Assembly (NCBI GenBank): GCA_024762625.1
Contig: JANTHA010000123.1
Location: 1 to 6,519, forward strand
Length of the DNA stretch: 6,519 nucleotides
DNA from: Thiotrichaceae bacterium
Lineage (GTDB): Bacteria; Pseudomonadota; Gammaproteobacteria; Thiotrichales; Thiotrichaceae
Direction of reading: 5' to 3'
Positions within the stretch are counted from its first letter, which is position 1, and every line of letters starts with the position of its first letter. Shown piece by piece: positions 1 through 5,290 of this stretch. Under the pieces are notes generated by a model. The model was not told where the DNA came from. It ran no database searches and was given only the letters and a program-made list of their open reading frames with translations. The position numbers were made by a program, and so were the translations under genes.

Positions 1-8
1 CAGGCGCT

Positions 9-29
9 GGAGATAACTAGGAGATAACT
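9..29 (+). repeat. 10-bp direct repeat in the leader of the glutaredoxin gene
   Basis: The ten bases GGAGATAACT occur at 9-18 and again at 20-29, an 11-bp period. The second copy contains the ribosome binding site of the next gene. All three forward frames meet a stop codon inside or next to the repeat (14-16, 18-20, 25-27), so the end of an upstream gene may lie here, but nothing before base 1 is visible and its identity cannot be read. Confidence 0.6.
19..23 (+). promoter_or_regulatory. Ribosome binding site (AGGAG) of the glutaredoxin gene
   Basis: AGGAG lies 10 bases before the ATG at 34. It is one of only two clear Shine-Dalgarno sites in the window and supports the chosen start. Confidence 0.75.
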
Positions 30-33
30 GACA

Positions 34-273
34 ATGGCTAAAAAAATAGAAATATATGGCACCTTGAGCTGCAACAAATGTGTCAATGTGCGCGAGTTTC
101 TGGATCAGAAAAACATTGAATATATTGATTATTTGATCGACCTGATGCCTCTTGAAAAAGACGAGATGATCAGACGTTCCGGGCTAAAATACTACCCTCA
201 GATTTTCATTAATGATGAGTATGTCGGCGGAGAAGAAGAGTTAATGATGATGGATATTGATAGCCTGAAATAG
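34..273 (+). CDS. grxC: Glutaredoxin (GrxC/Grx3-like, 79 aa)
   Basis: This is a small cytoplasmic thiol-disulfide oxidoreductase of the glutaredoxin family, which uses glutathione to reduce disulfides or deglutathionylate proteins. The whole 79-residue protein is one thioredoxin-fold domain, the usual length for bacterial Grx3-type proteins. The N-terminal beta strand (IEIYG) leads into the active site C13-N-K-C16, the expected cis-proline is P55 in YYPQIFIN, and the GG at 65-66 matches the conserved glycine pair that contacts glutathione. The active site is CNKC rather than the common CPYC, and the residues before the cis-proline are YY rather than TV; both are unusual and may change redox potential or partner. 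The ATG at 34 has a good SD site. The gene precedes a serine dehydratase remnant and not an obvious functional partner. The family call is firm; the exact subtype and the symbol are less so. Confidence 0.88.
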   Translation: MAKKIEIYGTLSCNKCVNVREFLDQKNIEYIDYLIDLMPLEKDEMIRRSGLKYYPQIFINDEYVGGEEELMMMDIDSLK

Positions 274-290
274 AAGTTATTACACAAGGA

Positions 291-545
291 ACATTTAGCG
301 CACTGGAGCTTTTCAAAATCGGTATCTGCCCCTCAAGTTCACATGCCCTTGGCCCAATAGTGGCCACCAGGACGTTTATTGAACAAGCTTCCCGGTCGCA
401 GTTGCAGACGCCAGCAGATCTGCTTCACTGTACGCTAAAAGATTCGCTGGCCTTTACCGGCAAGGGCCACTCCACTGATCGGGCTGTTGCTTCAGGGCTT
501 CATGGTTACTTGCCGGAACAACTGGCGGTAAGCCTTACCGAGTGA
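291..545 (+). pseudogene. sdaA: N-terminal remnant of type 2 L-serine dehydratase (L-serine ammonia-lyase)
   Basis: The intact enzyme is an iron-sulfur L-serine deaminase of about 455 residues making pyruvate and ammonia. Reading in frame from 291, I see LELFKIGICPSSSHALGPI (303-359), then about 20 poorly conserved residues, then SLAFTGKGHSTDRAV with GLHGYLPE close behind. This matches the start of the SDH beta domain (family pattern FKIGIGPSSSHTxGPM, then GSLxxTGKGHxTDxA) without gaps, including the 37-residue distance from the GP motif to the GKGH motif. The position of the family's initiator Met is ACA (291-293), so there is no start codon, and a double stop TGA TGA (543-548) ends it after about 84 codons. 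The family glycine before PSSSH is Cys here. A GTG at 360 gives an apparent 61-residue frame, but homology extends upstream of it, so that is not a true start. The rest of the gene (C-terminal alpha domain, Fe-S cysteines) is absent. Confidence 0.85.
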
Positions 546-672
546 TGAATTAGCTCCTGTTGACAAAAAAATCATATGCCCATTTAGGGCTTTGAAACAA
601 ACTCGTTCTGGTTGATTGTCATTTGAAAATCGCATTTTATGGCGATCTTCAGGAAATATACGCGCAAGCCTC

Positions 673-701
673 TTTCTATCTGACTCTGGCTGGGGGATAA
701 T
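673..701 (+). promoter_or_regulatory. Candidate sigma-70 promoter for the rib genes
   Basis: GATAAT at 696-701 matches five of six bases of the -10 consensus. Seventeen bases upstream, TTTCTA (673-678) is a poor -35 (three of six). Transcription would begin near 708 and leave a leader of about 30 bases before the ribE ATG at 737. The weak -35 and the absence of an extended -10 keep this tentative. Confidence 0.3.
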
Positions 702-706
702 ATCCC
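694..706. repeat. Perfect 13-bp palindrome over the candidate -10 (possible operator)
   Basis: GGGATA-A-TATCCC is perfectly symmetric around base 700 and covers the candidate -10 hexamer. A symmetric site in this position could bind a dimeric regulator, but I recognise no regulator for this sequence and a short palindrome may be chance. Confidence 0.4.
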
Positions 707-736
707 GCTATTTTCAACTAACGTATTAAGCAGGTC

Positions 737-1420
737 ATGTTCACAGGCATTATTCAGGCATTGGGCCGCATTGTCGAATTGCAGCCAAAAGGCGGCGATA
801 TCGCGCTTGTCGTAGATACCGGCAAGCTTGACATGTCGGATGTTGCTCTGGGCGATAGCATCGCGGTTAATGGCGTTTGTCTGACGGCCATCACCTTGAC
901 CGGAGGCTCTTTTACTGCTGACGTGTCGCGCGAGACCCTGTCGTTAACCTCGCTGGGCCAATTATCCAGAGGGGCGGCGGTCAACCTGGAAAAAGCGCTG
1001 ACTCTGCAAACCCGGCTTGGCGGTCATCTGGTCAGTGGTCATGTGGATGGACTGGGCGAAGTGGTTTCGCGGCGCGATGATGGCCGTTCAACCCGTTTCA
1101 GGATTAAAGCGCCACATGAGCTGGGGCGATATATTGCGGCCAAAGGCTCGATAACGATTGATGGCGTGAGTCTCACGGTGAATCAGGTGGAAGGCGCGGA
1201 TTTTGAAATCAATATTGTGCCGCATACCTTGCAGGAAACGATTATCAGCGAATACAAACCGGGTGCTGCGGTGAATCTGGAAGTGGATGTGATAGCGCGT
1301 TATCTGGAGCGCCTGATTCAAGGCGGCGCGCTGGAAAACGAGGCGCTGGAAAATGACGCACAGTCGAGCAGCGCAAGCAAACTGACGCAAGCCTTTTTGG
1401 CTGAGAATGGCTTTAAGTAG
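737..1420 (+). CDS. ribE: Riboflavin synthase, alpha subunit (227 aa)
   Basis: The enzyme dismutates two molecules of 6,7-dimethyl-8-ribityllumazine to riboflavin plus the pyrimidine, the last step of riboflavin synthesis; the family is a homotrimer in the cytosol. The protein shows the family start MFTGIIQ and two homologous beta-barrel repeats. The first carries GVCLT (46-50, C48). The second opens at LGGHLVSGHVDG (G96 to G105, H102 at the conserved active-site position) and carries GVSLTVN (143-149). It ends with the conserved ARYLERL helix, followed by a longer Glu/Asn/Ser-rich tail, so it is slightly longer than the usual 200-215 residues. The start is fixed by MFTGI; the upstream AGCAGG at 729-734 is a weak ribosome binding site close to the ATG. 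It is the first gene of the rib block, and ribBX follows 13 bp after the stop. Some species name this gene ribC. Confidence 0.96.
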   Translation: MFTGIIQALGRIVELQPKGGDIALVVDTGKLDMSDVALGDSIAVNGVCLTAITLTGGSFTADVSRETLSLTSLGQLSRGAAVNLEKALTLQTRLGGHLVSGHVDGLGEVVSRRDDGRSTRFRIKAPHELGRYIAAKGSITIDGVSLTVNQVEGADFEINIVPHTLQETIISEYKPGAAVNLEVDVIARYLERLIQGGALENEALENDAQSSSASKLTQAFLAENGFK

Positions 1421-1433
1421 TCGGTATAAATAT

Positions 1434-2537
1434 ATGAAATTTAACACTATAGAAGAAATCATACAGGATCTTGCCGACGGTAAAATGGTCATCATCGTTG
1501 ATGATGAAGACCGTGAAAATGAAGGCGATTTTTTAATGGCGGCTTCCAAGGTTCGCCCCGAAGATATTAATTTCATGGCGACCCATGGACGCGGACTGGT
1601 GTGTATGCCGATCACGGCGGAGCGCTGCAAGCAATTGAATTTGCCCCTGATGGTATCCAAAAATGATGAAGAATTCGGCACCAATTTTACGGTGTCGATT
1701 GAAGCCGCCGAAGGGGTGACCACGGGTATTTCCGCCTATGATCGCGCTTTGACTATTCGCGCTGCGGTTGCGCCGGACGCCACGCCTGAAAGCATTGTGC
1801 AGCCTGGTCATATATTTCCCCTGATGGCGCAACCCGGCGGCGTATTGACGCGCGCCGGACATACCGAGGCGGGCTGCGATCTGGCGCGTCTGGCCGGTTT
1901 TGAGCCAGCTGCGGCGATTGTCGAAATTCTCAATGAAGACGGCACCATGGCGCGCCGCGACGATTTGTTTAAAATCGCTCAGCAGCATGATTTGAAAATT
2001 GGCACCATCGAAGACCTGATCCGTTACCGCGTACAGCATGAAAAGACTATCCGGCGCGAACATCAGGCGGTGCTGAACACCGAGTTTGGCGAATTCAATG
2101 TGCTGGCCTACAAGGACGATGCGAGTCATCACACTCACCTTGCCCTGGTCAAAGGCGAGATAAAGCCTGATGAACCGGTGCTGGTGCGCGTCCATCTACA
2201 GGATACGCTGTGTGATATGCTGTCGCTGGATGAGCCGGGTTGCGGTTGGCCGCTGCGCAATGTGATGAACACCATGCAACAGGAAGGCGAGGGCGTGATT
2301 GTCGTTCTGCGCGGCAATAGCCATGAGGATAATCTGGAGCGCCTCAGGGAGCTGGATCAGAATCATGAACAGCAGCCCGAAAAAAGCGATGCGCCTTCCA
2401 ATCTGAAAACATTCGGCATCGGTGCGCAGATTCTAAGCGACCTTGGCGTGAGTAAAATGCGCGTCATGAGCGCGCCCATACAACTGCATGGTCTGGCGGG
2501 TTTTGGCCTTGAAATTGTCGAATACGTCAGAAAGTAA
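1434..2537 (+). CDS. ribBX: DHBP synthase with degenerate GTP cyclohydrolase II domain (RibBX type, 367 aa)
   Basis: The N-terminal half (about 1-200) is 3,4-dihydroxy-2-butanone 4-phosphate synthase, which converts ribulose 5-phosphate to the four-carbon precursor of lumazine. It has the metal and acid loop [10 protein letters not shown] (23-32), [26 protein letters not shown] and [16 protein letters not shown], all intact. The C-terminal half keeps the fold of GTP cyclohydrolase II (VRVH at 251-254, a conserved end [13 protein letters not shown] and GLEIVEYV) but not its chemistry: the three zinc cysteines of the family align with D257, P268 and C270, and the RQEGRGIGL loop is replaced by unrelated residues around [10 protein letters not shown]. 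This fits the proteobacterial ribBX variant, known to supply only the DHBP synthase step, so the old name ribBA would mislead. I chose the ATG at 1434 because [10 protein letters not shown] aligns with the family start; an in-frame ATG at 1407 overlaps ribE and adds nine unconserved residues. No clear SD is present, so translation may be coupled to ribE. Confidence 0.93.
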   Translation: MKFNTIEEIIQDLADGKMVIIVDDEDRENEGDFLMAASKVRPEDINFMATHGRGLVCMPITAERCKQLNLPLMVSKNDEEFGTNFTVSIEAAEGVTTGISAYDRALTIRAAVAPDATPESIVQPGHIFPLMAQPGGVLTRAGHTEAGCDLARLAGFEPAAAIVEILNEDGTMARRDDLFKIAQQHDLKIGTIEDLIRYRVQHEKTIRREHQAVLNTEFGEFNVLAYKDDASHHTHLALVKGEIKPDEPVLVRVHLQDTLCDMLSLDEPGCGWPLRNVMNTMQQEGEGVIVVLRGNSHEDNLERLRELDQNHEQQPEKSDAPSNLKTFGIGAQILSDLGVSKMRVMSAPIQLHGLAGFGLEIVEYVRK

Positions 2538-2541
2538 ACCG

Positions 2542-2594
2542 GAACAGAAAACAGAAAAGATACCGGAAAAGAATACAAACGAACAGAAAACAGA
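2542..2594 (+). repeat. 14-bp direct repeat in the ribBX-ribH spacer
   Basis: GAACAGAAAACAGA occurs at 2542-2555 and 2581-2594, exactly. A shorter repeat ACCGGAA (2538-2544 and 2562-2568) is interleaved with it. The whole 68-bp spacer is A-rich and nearly free of T on the + strand, so its RNA should be unstructured, which may help ribosomes load on ribH. It may equally be a recent local duplication. Confidence 0.65.
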
Positions 2595-2595
2595 C

Positions 2596-2600
2596 AGGAA
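2596..2600 (+). promoter_or_regulatory. Ribosome binding site (AGGAA) of ribH
   Basis: AGGAA lies five bases before the ATG at 2606 and supports that start. Confidence 0.6.
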
Positions 2601-2605
2601 AAACC

Positions 2606-3079
2606 ATGAGTACAATCAAGGAATATGTGGGTGATTTCAAACCCGGCAAGGCAAGGTTCGGCATTGCGGTGGCGCGCTTTAATTCGTTTATTGTGGAGAG
2701 CCTGCTGGATGGCGCAGTGGATGCGCTCAAGCGACATGGCGTGGAAGAAAATGCGATCGAGATTAGCCGCGTTCCCGGCGCTTTCGAGTTGCCCCTGATC
2801 GCGCAAACCATGGCGGGCAGCGGCAAGTACGATGCGTTGATTGTGCTGGGCGCAGTTATCCGCGGCAGCACGCCGCATTTTGACGTAGTCGCCGACGCTT
2901 CCGCCAAGGGGCTGGCGAAAGTCACACTGGATAGCGGCATGCCAGTCATCAATGGTATTTTGACCACGGACACCATTGAGCAGGCGATTGAACGCGCAGG
3001 AACCAAAGCGGGCAACAAGGGTGCAGAAGCCGCTGTGGTCGCTATTGAAATGGTTTCCCTGCTTGGCAAATTCAATTGA
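2606..3079 (+). CDS. ribH: 6,7-dimethyl-8-ribityllumazine synthase (157 aa)
   Basis: The enzyme condenses the RibB product with 5-amino-6-ribitylamino-uracil to give the lumazine that RibE uses. The length is typical of the family. Visible motifs in order: RFN (24-26), the VPGAFELP loop (56-63), [12 protein letters not shown] (82-93) with the catalytic histidine at H91, [20 protein letters not shown], and the phosphate-binding GTKAGNKG close to the C-terminus. Nothing is missing or broken. It has the best ribosome binding site of the rib block and follows ribBX after an A-rich spacer, so it is probably in the same transcript but translated on its own initiation. NusB follows after 38 bp with no visible terminator. 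Confidence 0.97.
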   Translation: MSTIKEYVGDFKPGKARFGIAVARFNSFIVESLLDGAVDALKRHGVEENAIEISRVPGAFELPLIAQTMAGSGKYDALIVLGAVIRGSTPHFDVVADASAKGLAKVTLDSGMPVINGILTTDTIEQAIERAGTKAGNKGAEAAVVAIEMVSLLGKFN

Positions 3080-3117
3080 ACTTTGTTCATTAACTTGTTG
3101 ATTATTAAAAATAACAC

Positions 3118-3576
3118 ATGACTGTTGATTCAAAAAAGCAATTTATTTCTTCGCATCGCGTCGCCCGTAAACTGGCCTTGATCGCCATTTACCAGTGGCA
3201 GATGACCGGCAATAGCTACGAGGAAATCTATCTTGGATTGCAGGAAGACAAGGATCTGTCCAACGATATGCCCAAGGCCGACATGGCCTTTTTCCAGTCA
3301 TTGTGCAAGTGCGCCATGGAAAACACCGACAAGGTTGATGCGGCGCTCAATGCGTTTCTGGATCGCAAGGCCGAGCACCTTGACCAGATAGAACGCGCCG
3401 TGTTGCGGCTGGCTACCTGCGAATTGCTGAACCACGCAGAAACGCCCTTTAAGGTCGTGGTCAACGAATCGGTTAACCTGACAAAAAAATTTGGCGCGGA
3501 TCAGGCCCACAAGTTTGTCAATGGCGTGCTGGATAAGCTGGGCGCAAAACTTCGTCCTGACGAGATAAACGCCTGA
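3118..3576 (+). CDS. nusB: Transcription antitermination factor NusB (152 aa)
   Basis: NusB is an all-helical RNA-binding protein that, with NusE (ribosomal protein S10), binds boxA in rRNA operons and helps RNA polymerase pass terminators. The protein opens with the family's basic helix (SHRVARKLALIAIYQWQM), has the central LDQIERAVLRLATCELLNHAETPFKVVVNESVNLTKKFGADQ... region in family order and ends with the signature HKFVNGVLDKLG. It is about a dozen residues longer than the E. coli protein (139), mostly at the N-terminus and in the loop after helix 2. No SD is visible before the ATG (the upstream stretch is AT-rich), yet the start fits the family. ribH-nusB-thiL is a very common order in proteobacteria. 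Confidence 0.95.
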   Translation: MTVDSKKQFISSHRVARKLALIAIYQWQMTGNSYEEIYLGLQEDKDLSNDMPKADMAFFQSLCKCAMENTDKVDAALNAFLDRKAEHLDQIERAVLRLATCELLNHAETPFKVVVNESVNLTKKFGADQAHKFVNGVLDKLGAKLRPDEINA

Positions 3577-3588
3577 GCGCCGTTTTCC

Positions 3589-4599
3589 ATGCGCGAATTT
3601 GATCTCATAGCGCGTTATTTTTCCTGGAATGACGACTTCAATAAGAGTCTGGCGCAAGGCATAGCGCTTGGCGTCGGCGATGATGCTGCGGTGCTTGATG
3701 TTCCGGCCGGTAGCCAACTGGTAACGTCAATAGACACATTGATCAGCGGAGTGCATTTTCCTAAAAACACGGCGGCTCACGCCATTGGACATAAAGCCCT
3801 GGCGGTTAATCTTAGCGACCTTGCCGCGATGGGCGCGACTCCCGCCTGGTTTACGCTTGCGCTAACGCTTCCGGAGATCAATACCGACTGGCTAGACGGT
3901 TTCAATCAGGGTCTCAAAACACTTGCGCAACAACACAGGATTGCATTGGTTGGCGGAGACACCACGCAGGGACCGTTGAGCATCAGTATTCAGGCGATGG
4001 GCTTTGTGGATAAAGGCAAGGCCATGTTGCGCAGCGGCGCGAAAGCGGGCGACAGGCTTTATGTGACGGGCAGCCTTGGCGACGCTGCAGCCGGTTTGCA
4101 GGCGCATCTTGACAATCTGGAGCTTCCGGAGGCGGACAGGCAGTATTGTCGGAAACGTCTGGACTATCCGCAAGCCCGCCTGGCTGAAAGTCGCGTTATC
4201 AAGGATTACGCAGGCAGCTGCATAGATGTTTCCGATGGCCTGTTGCAGGATTTAACGCATATTTTGCAGGCCTCTGGCCGTAGTGGCGTAAAACTGGGCG
4301 CAAAACTGGACAGCTGTAAACTACCCTTGTCAGCCGCACTGAAACGGCTTGATCAAAACCTCGCCAGACAGTTCGCCTTGTCAGGCGGCGATGATTACGA
4401 ACTGTTGTTTAGTATTCCACAGGAAAAGGAAGCGCAGTTCCTTGAAGCCATGGCGCGGCGCGAACTCGTCGGCGTCAGCTGCATCGGCGAAATTACGGAT
4501 TGCGAGTCCCTTATGTCGGAAGATACGGCGAACTATATTGTGGACGAAAACAACACGCCGTTAAAACCAGCAGGTTATAATCATTTTCATGAGCAATAA
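3589..4599 (+). CDS. thiL: Thiamine-monophosphate kinase (336 aa)
   Basis: ThiL phosphorylates thiamine monophosphate with ATP to the active cofactor thiamine diphosphate; it belongs to the PurM-like ATPase fold. The protein begins with the family's EFDLIARYF, then GVGDDAAVL (28-36), TSIDTLISGVHF (46-57, with D49), KALAVNLSDLAAMG (69-82), the metal-binding GGDTT (122-126) with GPLSI just after, the DVSDG motif (213-217) and LSGGDDYELLF (264-274). All acidic residues expected to bind magnesium and phosphate are present, and the length is normal. The start lies 12 bp after the nusB stop without an evident SD. The 3' end overlaps pgpA by 11 bp, which suggests coupled translation. Confidence 0.97.
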   Translation: MREFDLIARYFSWNDDFNKSLAQGIALGVGDDAAVLDVPAGSQLVTSIDTLISGVHFPKNTAAHAIGHKALAVNLSDLAAMGATPAWFTLALTLPEINTDWLDGFNQGLKTLAQQHRIALVGGDTTQGPLSISIQAMGFVDKGKAMLRSGAKAGDRLYVTGSLGDAAAGLQAHLDNLELPEADRQYCRKRLDYPQARLAESRVIKDYAGSCIDVSDGLLQDLTHILQASGRSGVKLGAKLDSCKLPLSAALKRLDQNLARQFALSGGDDYELLFSIPQEKEAQFLEAMARRELVGVSCIGEITDCESLMSEDTANYIVDENNTPLKPAGYNHFHEQ

Positions 4600-5101
4600 A
4601 AATCCGCCAGTCAACGGGCTGACGCGCAAGGTGCTGACATCGCCGGTCAATTTTCTCGCCTTCGGCTTTGGCAGCGGTCTTGCGCCGTTTGCGCCGGGCA
4701 CGTTTGGCACACTGGCGGCAATACCGCCTTATCTGTTAATGCAGGATCTTTCCTTGCCTGTGTATCTGCTTGTGTTGGCGCTTGTTTCCTTGGCGGGCGT
4801 CTGGATATGCGGCAAGGCTTCACAATCGCTGGGGGTTCATGACCACTCCGGCATTGTCTGGGATGAATTTGCCGGTTTTTTTGTGACCATGATCGCAGCG
4901 CCCGCAGGCTGGCAATGGATACTGCTGGGTTTTTTGCTGTTCCGTCTGTTTGATATCTGGAAACCCTGGCCGATTTCAGTTCTGGACAAAAAAGTGCGGG
5001 GTGGTCTTGGCATCATGGTTGATGATTTGCTCGCCGGGATTTATGCGCTGATTGGCTTGCAGTTTGTTAATTTCGTATTGTCCCAAGGGCACCTCTATTA
5101 A
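4589..5101 (+). CDS. pgpA: Phosphatidylglycerophosphatase A (170 aa)
   Basis: PgpA is an inner-membrane enzyme that removes phosphate from phosphatidylglycerophosphate to give phosphatidylglycerol. The sequence has the family's N-terminal FGFGSGLAPFAPGTFGTL (25-42), hydrophobic membrane segments at roughly 42-75 and 95-120, the WDEFAGFF acid motif (D92, E93), FRLFDIWKPWP (118-128) and the GIMVDDLLAGIY motif (D145, D146), all in the expected order and at about the E. coli length (172). The start overlaps the end of thiL, with at best a weak CAGG at 4571-4574. The last four codons (GHLY) and the TAA lie within the long inverted repeat beginning near 5086, so the original C-terminus has probably been replaced; no catalytic residue is affected. 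Confidence 0.95.
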   Translation: MSNKNPPVNGLTRKVLTSPVNFLAFGFGSGLAPFAPGTFGTLAAIPPYLLMQDLSLPVYLLVLALVSLAGVWICGKASQSLGVHDHSGIVWDEFAGFFVTMIAAPAGWQWILLGFLLFRLFDIWKPWPISVLDKKVRGGLGIMVDDLLAGIYALIGLQFVNFVLSQGHLY

Positions 5102-5228
5102 TTAGGATTTTCGTTCTAGTTCAAGGCGGATGGATTTCGAGAACCGCAGTGTATAAGGCATACATGAGGATCGCAGAAATTCATCCAACGCAGAAATCGG
5201 GCGAAAAGACAATTAATAGAGATGCCCT
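5086..5228. repeat. 143-bp near-palindromic MITE-like element
   Basis: The two ends are an 18-bp inverted repeat with one mismatch: 5086-5103 against 5211-5228 (AATTAATAGAGATGCCCT on the right). Inside, TTTTCG (5108-5113) pairs with CGAAAA (5202-5207), GGATGGATTTC (5128-5138) pairs with GAAATTCATCC (5176-5186) at 10 of 11, and TGTAT (5150-5154) pairs with ATACA (5160-5164) around a five-base loop. All arms share a centre near 5157, so this is one long, imperfect hairpin. It contains no gene. This looks like a non-autonomous, dispersed palindromic repeat of the MITE type; the trinucleotide CAA on both sides (5084-5086, 5229-5231) could be a target duplication but partly overlaps the arm. It may also act as an mRNA-stabilising or terminator-like structure between pgpA and dnaX. 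I have not been able to test for other copies. Confidence 0.75.
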
Positions 5229-5255
5229 CAAGTCTAAGGTGCGGATTATTTGATG

Positions 5256-5284
5256 GTTACAAAACGTTCTGATTCCATTATGAT
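5256..5284 (+). promoter_or_regulatory. Candidate promoter of dnaX
   Basis: GTTACA (5256-5261, four of six) and TATGAT (5279-5284, five of six) are separated by 17 bases. The predicted start of transcription falls at about 5291, on the dnaX ATG itself, so the message would be leaderless or nearly so. It lies just outside the palindromic element. Confidence 0.4.
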
Positions 5285-5290
5285 TCCAGC

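Larger units (their letters stand above)
546..736. other. Non-coding stretch between the serine dehydratase remnant and ribE
   Basis: I find no gene in these 191 bases. The part after the remnant shows no further serine dehydratase similarity in any forward frame that I can recognise. It holds a -35-like TTGACA at 560-565 without a good -10 partner, a short hairpin ATCGC/GCGAT at 629-646, and the promoter and palindrome candidates listed separately near ribE. The conserved sequence blocks of an FMN riboswitch are not visible. Confidence 0.6.

Noticed and set aside
360..545. A 61-codon frame starting at GTG as an independent small gene
   Set aside because: Serine dehydratase similarity continues upstream of the GTG in the same frame, so this is the tail part of a gene remnant.
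560..588. Perfect TTGACA as a rib promoter
   Set aside because: No acceptable -10 is found 16-18 bases downstream (best is three of six).
578..594. GCCC-ATTTA-GGGC hairpin followed by TTT as a terminator
   Set aside because: The stem is only four base pairs and the T run is three bases, too weak to call.
546..736. FMN riboswitch before ribE
   Set aside because: The conserved blocks and the multi-stem closing helix of the RFN element are not present.
1407..1433. ATG at 1407 as the start of ribBX
   Set aside because: It adds nine residues with no counterpart in the family; [10 protein letters not shown] at 1434 matches the normal DHBP synthase start. An overlap-driven start cannot be fully excluded.
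1088..1723. Long open frame on the - strand across ribE/ribBX
   Set aside because: It lies opposite well-conserved ribE and ribBX, shows no recognisable domain and has the composition of an antisense shadow.
2363..3133. Long - strand open frame (256 codons) across ribBX/ribH
   Set aside because: Shadow of ribH and the end of ribBX; no family motif and an unlikely residue composition.
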